The notes beneath the pieces were generated by a model. That model was given only the letters and a program-made list of their open reading frames with translations. It did no database searches and was not told where the DNA came from. 23,457 nt of DNA from an uncultured Prevotella sp. (GTDB lineage: Bacteria; Bacteroidota; Bacteroidia; Bacteroidales; Bacteroidaceae), in NCBI GenBank assembly GCA_905373605.1, contig CAJPTO010000019.1, forward strand, positions 1 through 23,457, given 5' to 3'. Shown piece after piece: positions 23,260 to 23,457 of the stretch (within the stretch, counting starts at the first letter, position 1; the number at the start of each line of letters is the position of its first letter). The position numbers and the translations under genes were made by a program.

Positions 23260-23430
23260 TTACATGTGAGCAGCAGTGTCAGCAGCAGCAGTGTCGGCAG
23301 CAGCGGTGTCAACAGCAGCAGTGTCAACAGCGGTAGTGTCTACATTAGCAGCAGGTTCATTCTTCTTGTTGTTGCAAGATGCCAAAGATACGGCTGCGAT
23401 AGCTACGAAAGCCAAAACTAATTTTTTCAT
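23260..23430 (-). CDS. Small lipoprotein with VDTAA/ADTAA repeats
   Basis: This 56-aa gene is easily missed. It starts MKKLVLAFVAIAAVSLASC: a signal peptide with a lipobox (LASC), so Cys19 should be lipidated and the protein held in the outer membrane, or possibly the inner. After NNKKNEPAAN the rest is repeats: VDTTA, VDTAA, VDTAA, ADTAA, ADTAA, then HM and the stop. The DNA repeats too (GTTGACACTGCTGCT-like units of 15 bases). Such short acidic, Ala/Thr/Asp-rich lipoproteins occur widely in Bacteroidetes and have no known role. It has its own terminator; its promoter probably lies at or beyond the end of the window. The repeat number may vary between strains. Opposite-strand frames here are shadows. 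Confidence 0.88.
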   Translation of the reverse strand: MKKLVLAFVAIAAVSLASCNNKKNEPAANVDTTAVDTAAVDTAAADTAAADTAAHM

Positions 23431-23457
23431 TTTCTTTGCTTTTTAAATCTGTAAAAC

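Noticed and set aside
23250..23345. CRISPR-like array
   Set aside because: The 15-base periodicity is in-frame coding repeats of a lipoprotein, with no spacers.
23022..23421. Gln/Cys-rich and Ser-rich plus-strand frames
   Set aside because: They are the antisense of the lipoprotein's repeat codons and run through its terminator.

Overview
The window reads as chromosomal DNA of a Bacteroidales bacterium, most likely a Prevotella-type organism. Evidence seen in the sequence: the principal sigma factor is short (287 aa) and lacks region 1.1; promoters fit the Bacteroidetes -33 TTG / -7 TAnnTTTG pattern with 20-base spacing (five clear examples); there is little Shine-Dalgarno signal; and the gene families (669-aa urocanate hydratase, small ECF sigma operon, LtaS-like enzyme, Bacteroidetes-type nucleotidyltransferase) fit that group. 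The genus is an inference.

Layout. 1-120: tRNA-Thr(UGU) and its terminator. 494-7045: a plus-strand histidine-degradation cluster, ftcD-fchA fusion, hutU, hutH, hutI. It converts histidine through urocanate, imidazolonepropionate and formiminoglutamate to glutamate, and passes the formimino carbon to tetrahydrofolate. A terminator-like hairpin separates the first gene from the other three. 7213-8226: a TfoX N-terminal domain protein and, convergent, riboflavin synthase. 8302-8545: a strongly promoted, highly structured small-RNA candidate on the minus strand (possibly 6S-like).

8665-11816 (minus strand): principal sigma factor, a small secreted protein, then a tight three-gene set of HPr-kinase-like ATPase, S26-type serine peptidase and PqqD/RRE protein. 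The set resembles RiPP (modified peptide) maturation parts but has no recognisable precursor or core modifying enzyme; it is the best candidate here for an undescribed system. 11880-13218: about 1.3 kb without a convincing gene, rich in inverted and direct repeats. 13219-14764 (minus strand): a membrane protein, an ECF sigma factor and a small possible anti-sigma membrane protein, coupled by a zero-base gap and a 23-base overlap.

14871-18954 (plus strand): an operon of an rRNA m5C methyltransferase, thyA, folA, a divergent TrpF-like protein and a PabA/TrpG glutamine amidotransferase, with two ATGA overlaps. It is mainly a one-carbon/folate operon; the TrpF-like protein has lost key glycine loops. 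19127-21791: a promoter, two short overlapping upstream ORFs, an LtaS-like membrane phosphotransferase and a PAP2 phosphatase. 21909-22878: a nucleotidyltransferase with its own promoter, ended by a perfect 17-bp hairpin. 23205-23430 (minus strand): a 56-aa lipoprotein with VDTAA/ADTAA repeats and its terminator.
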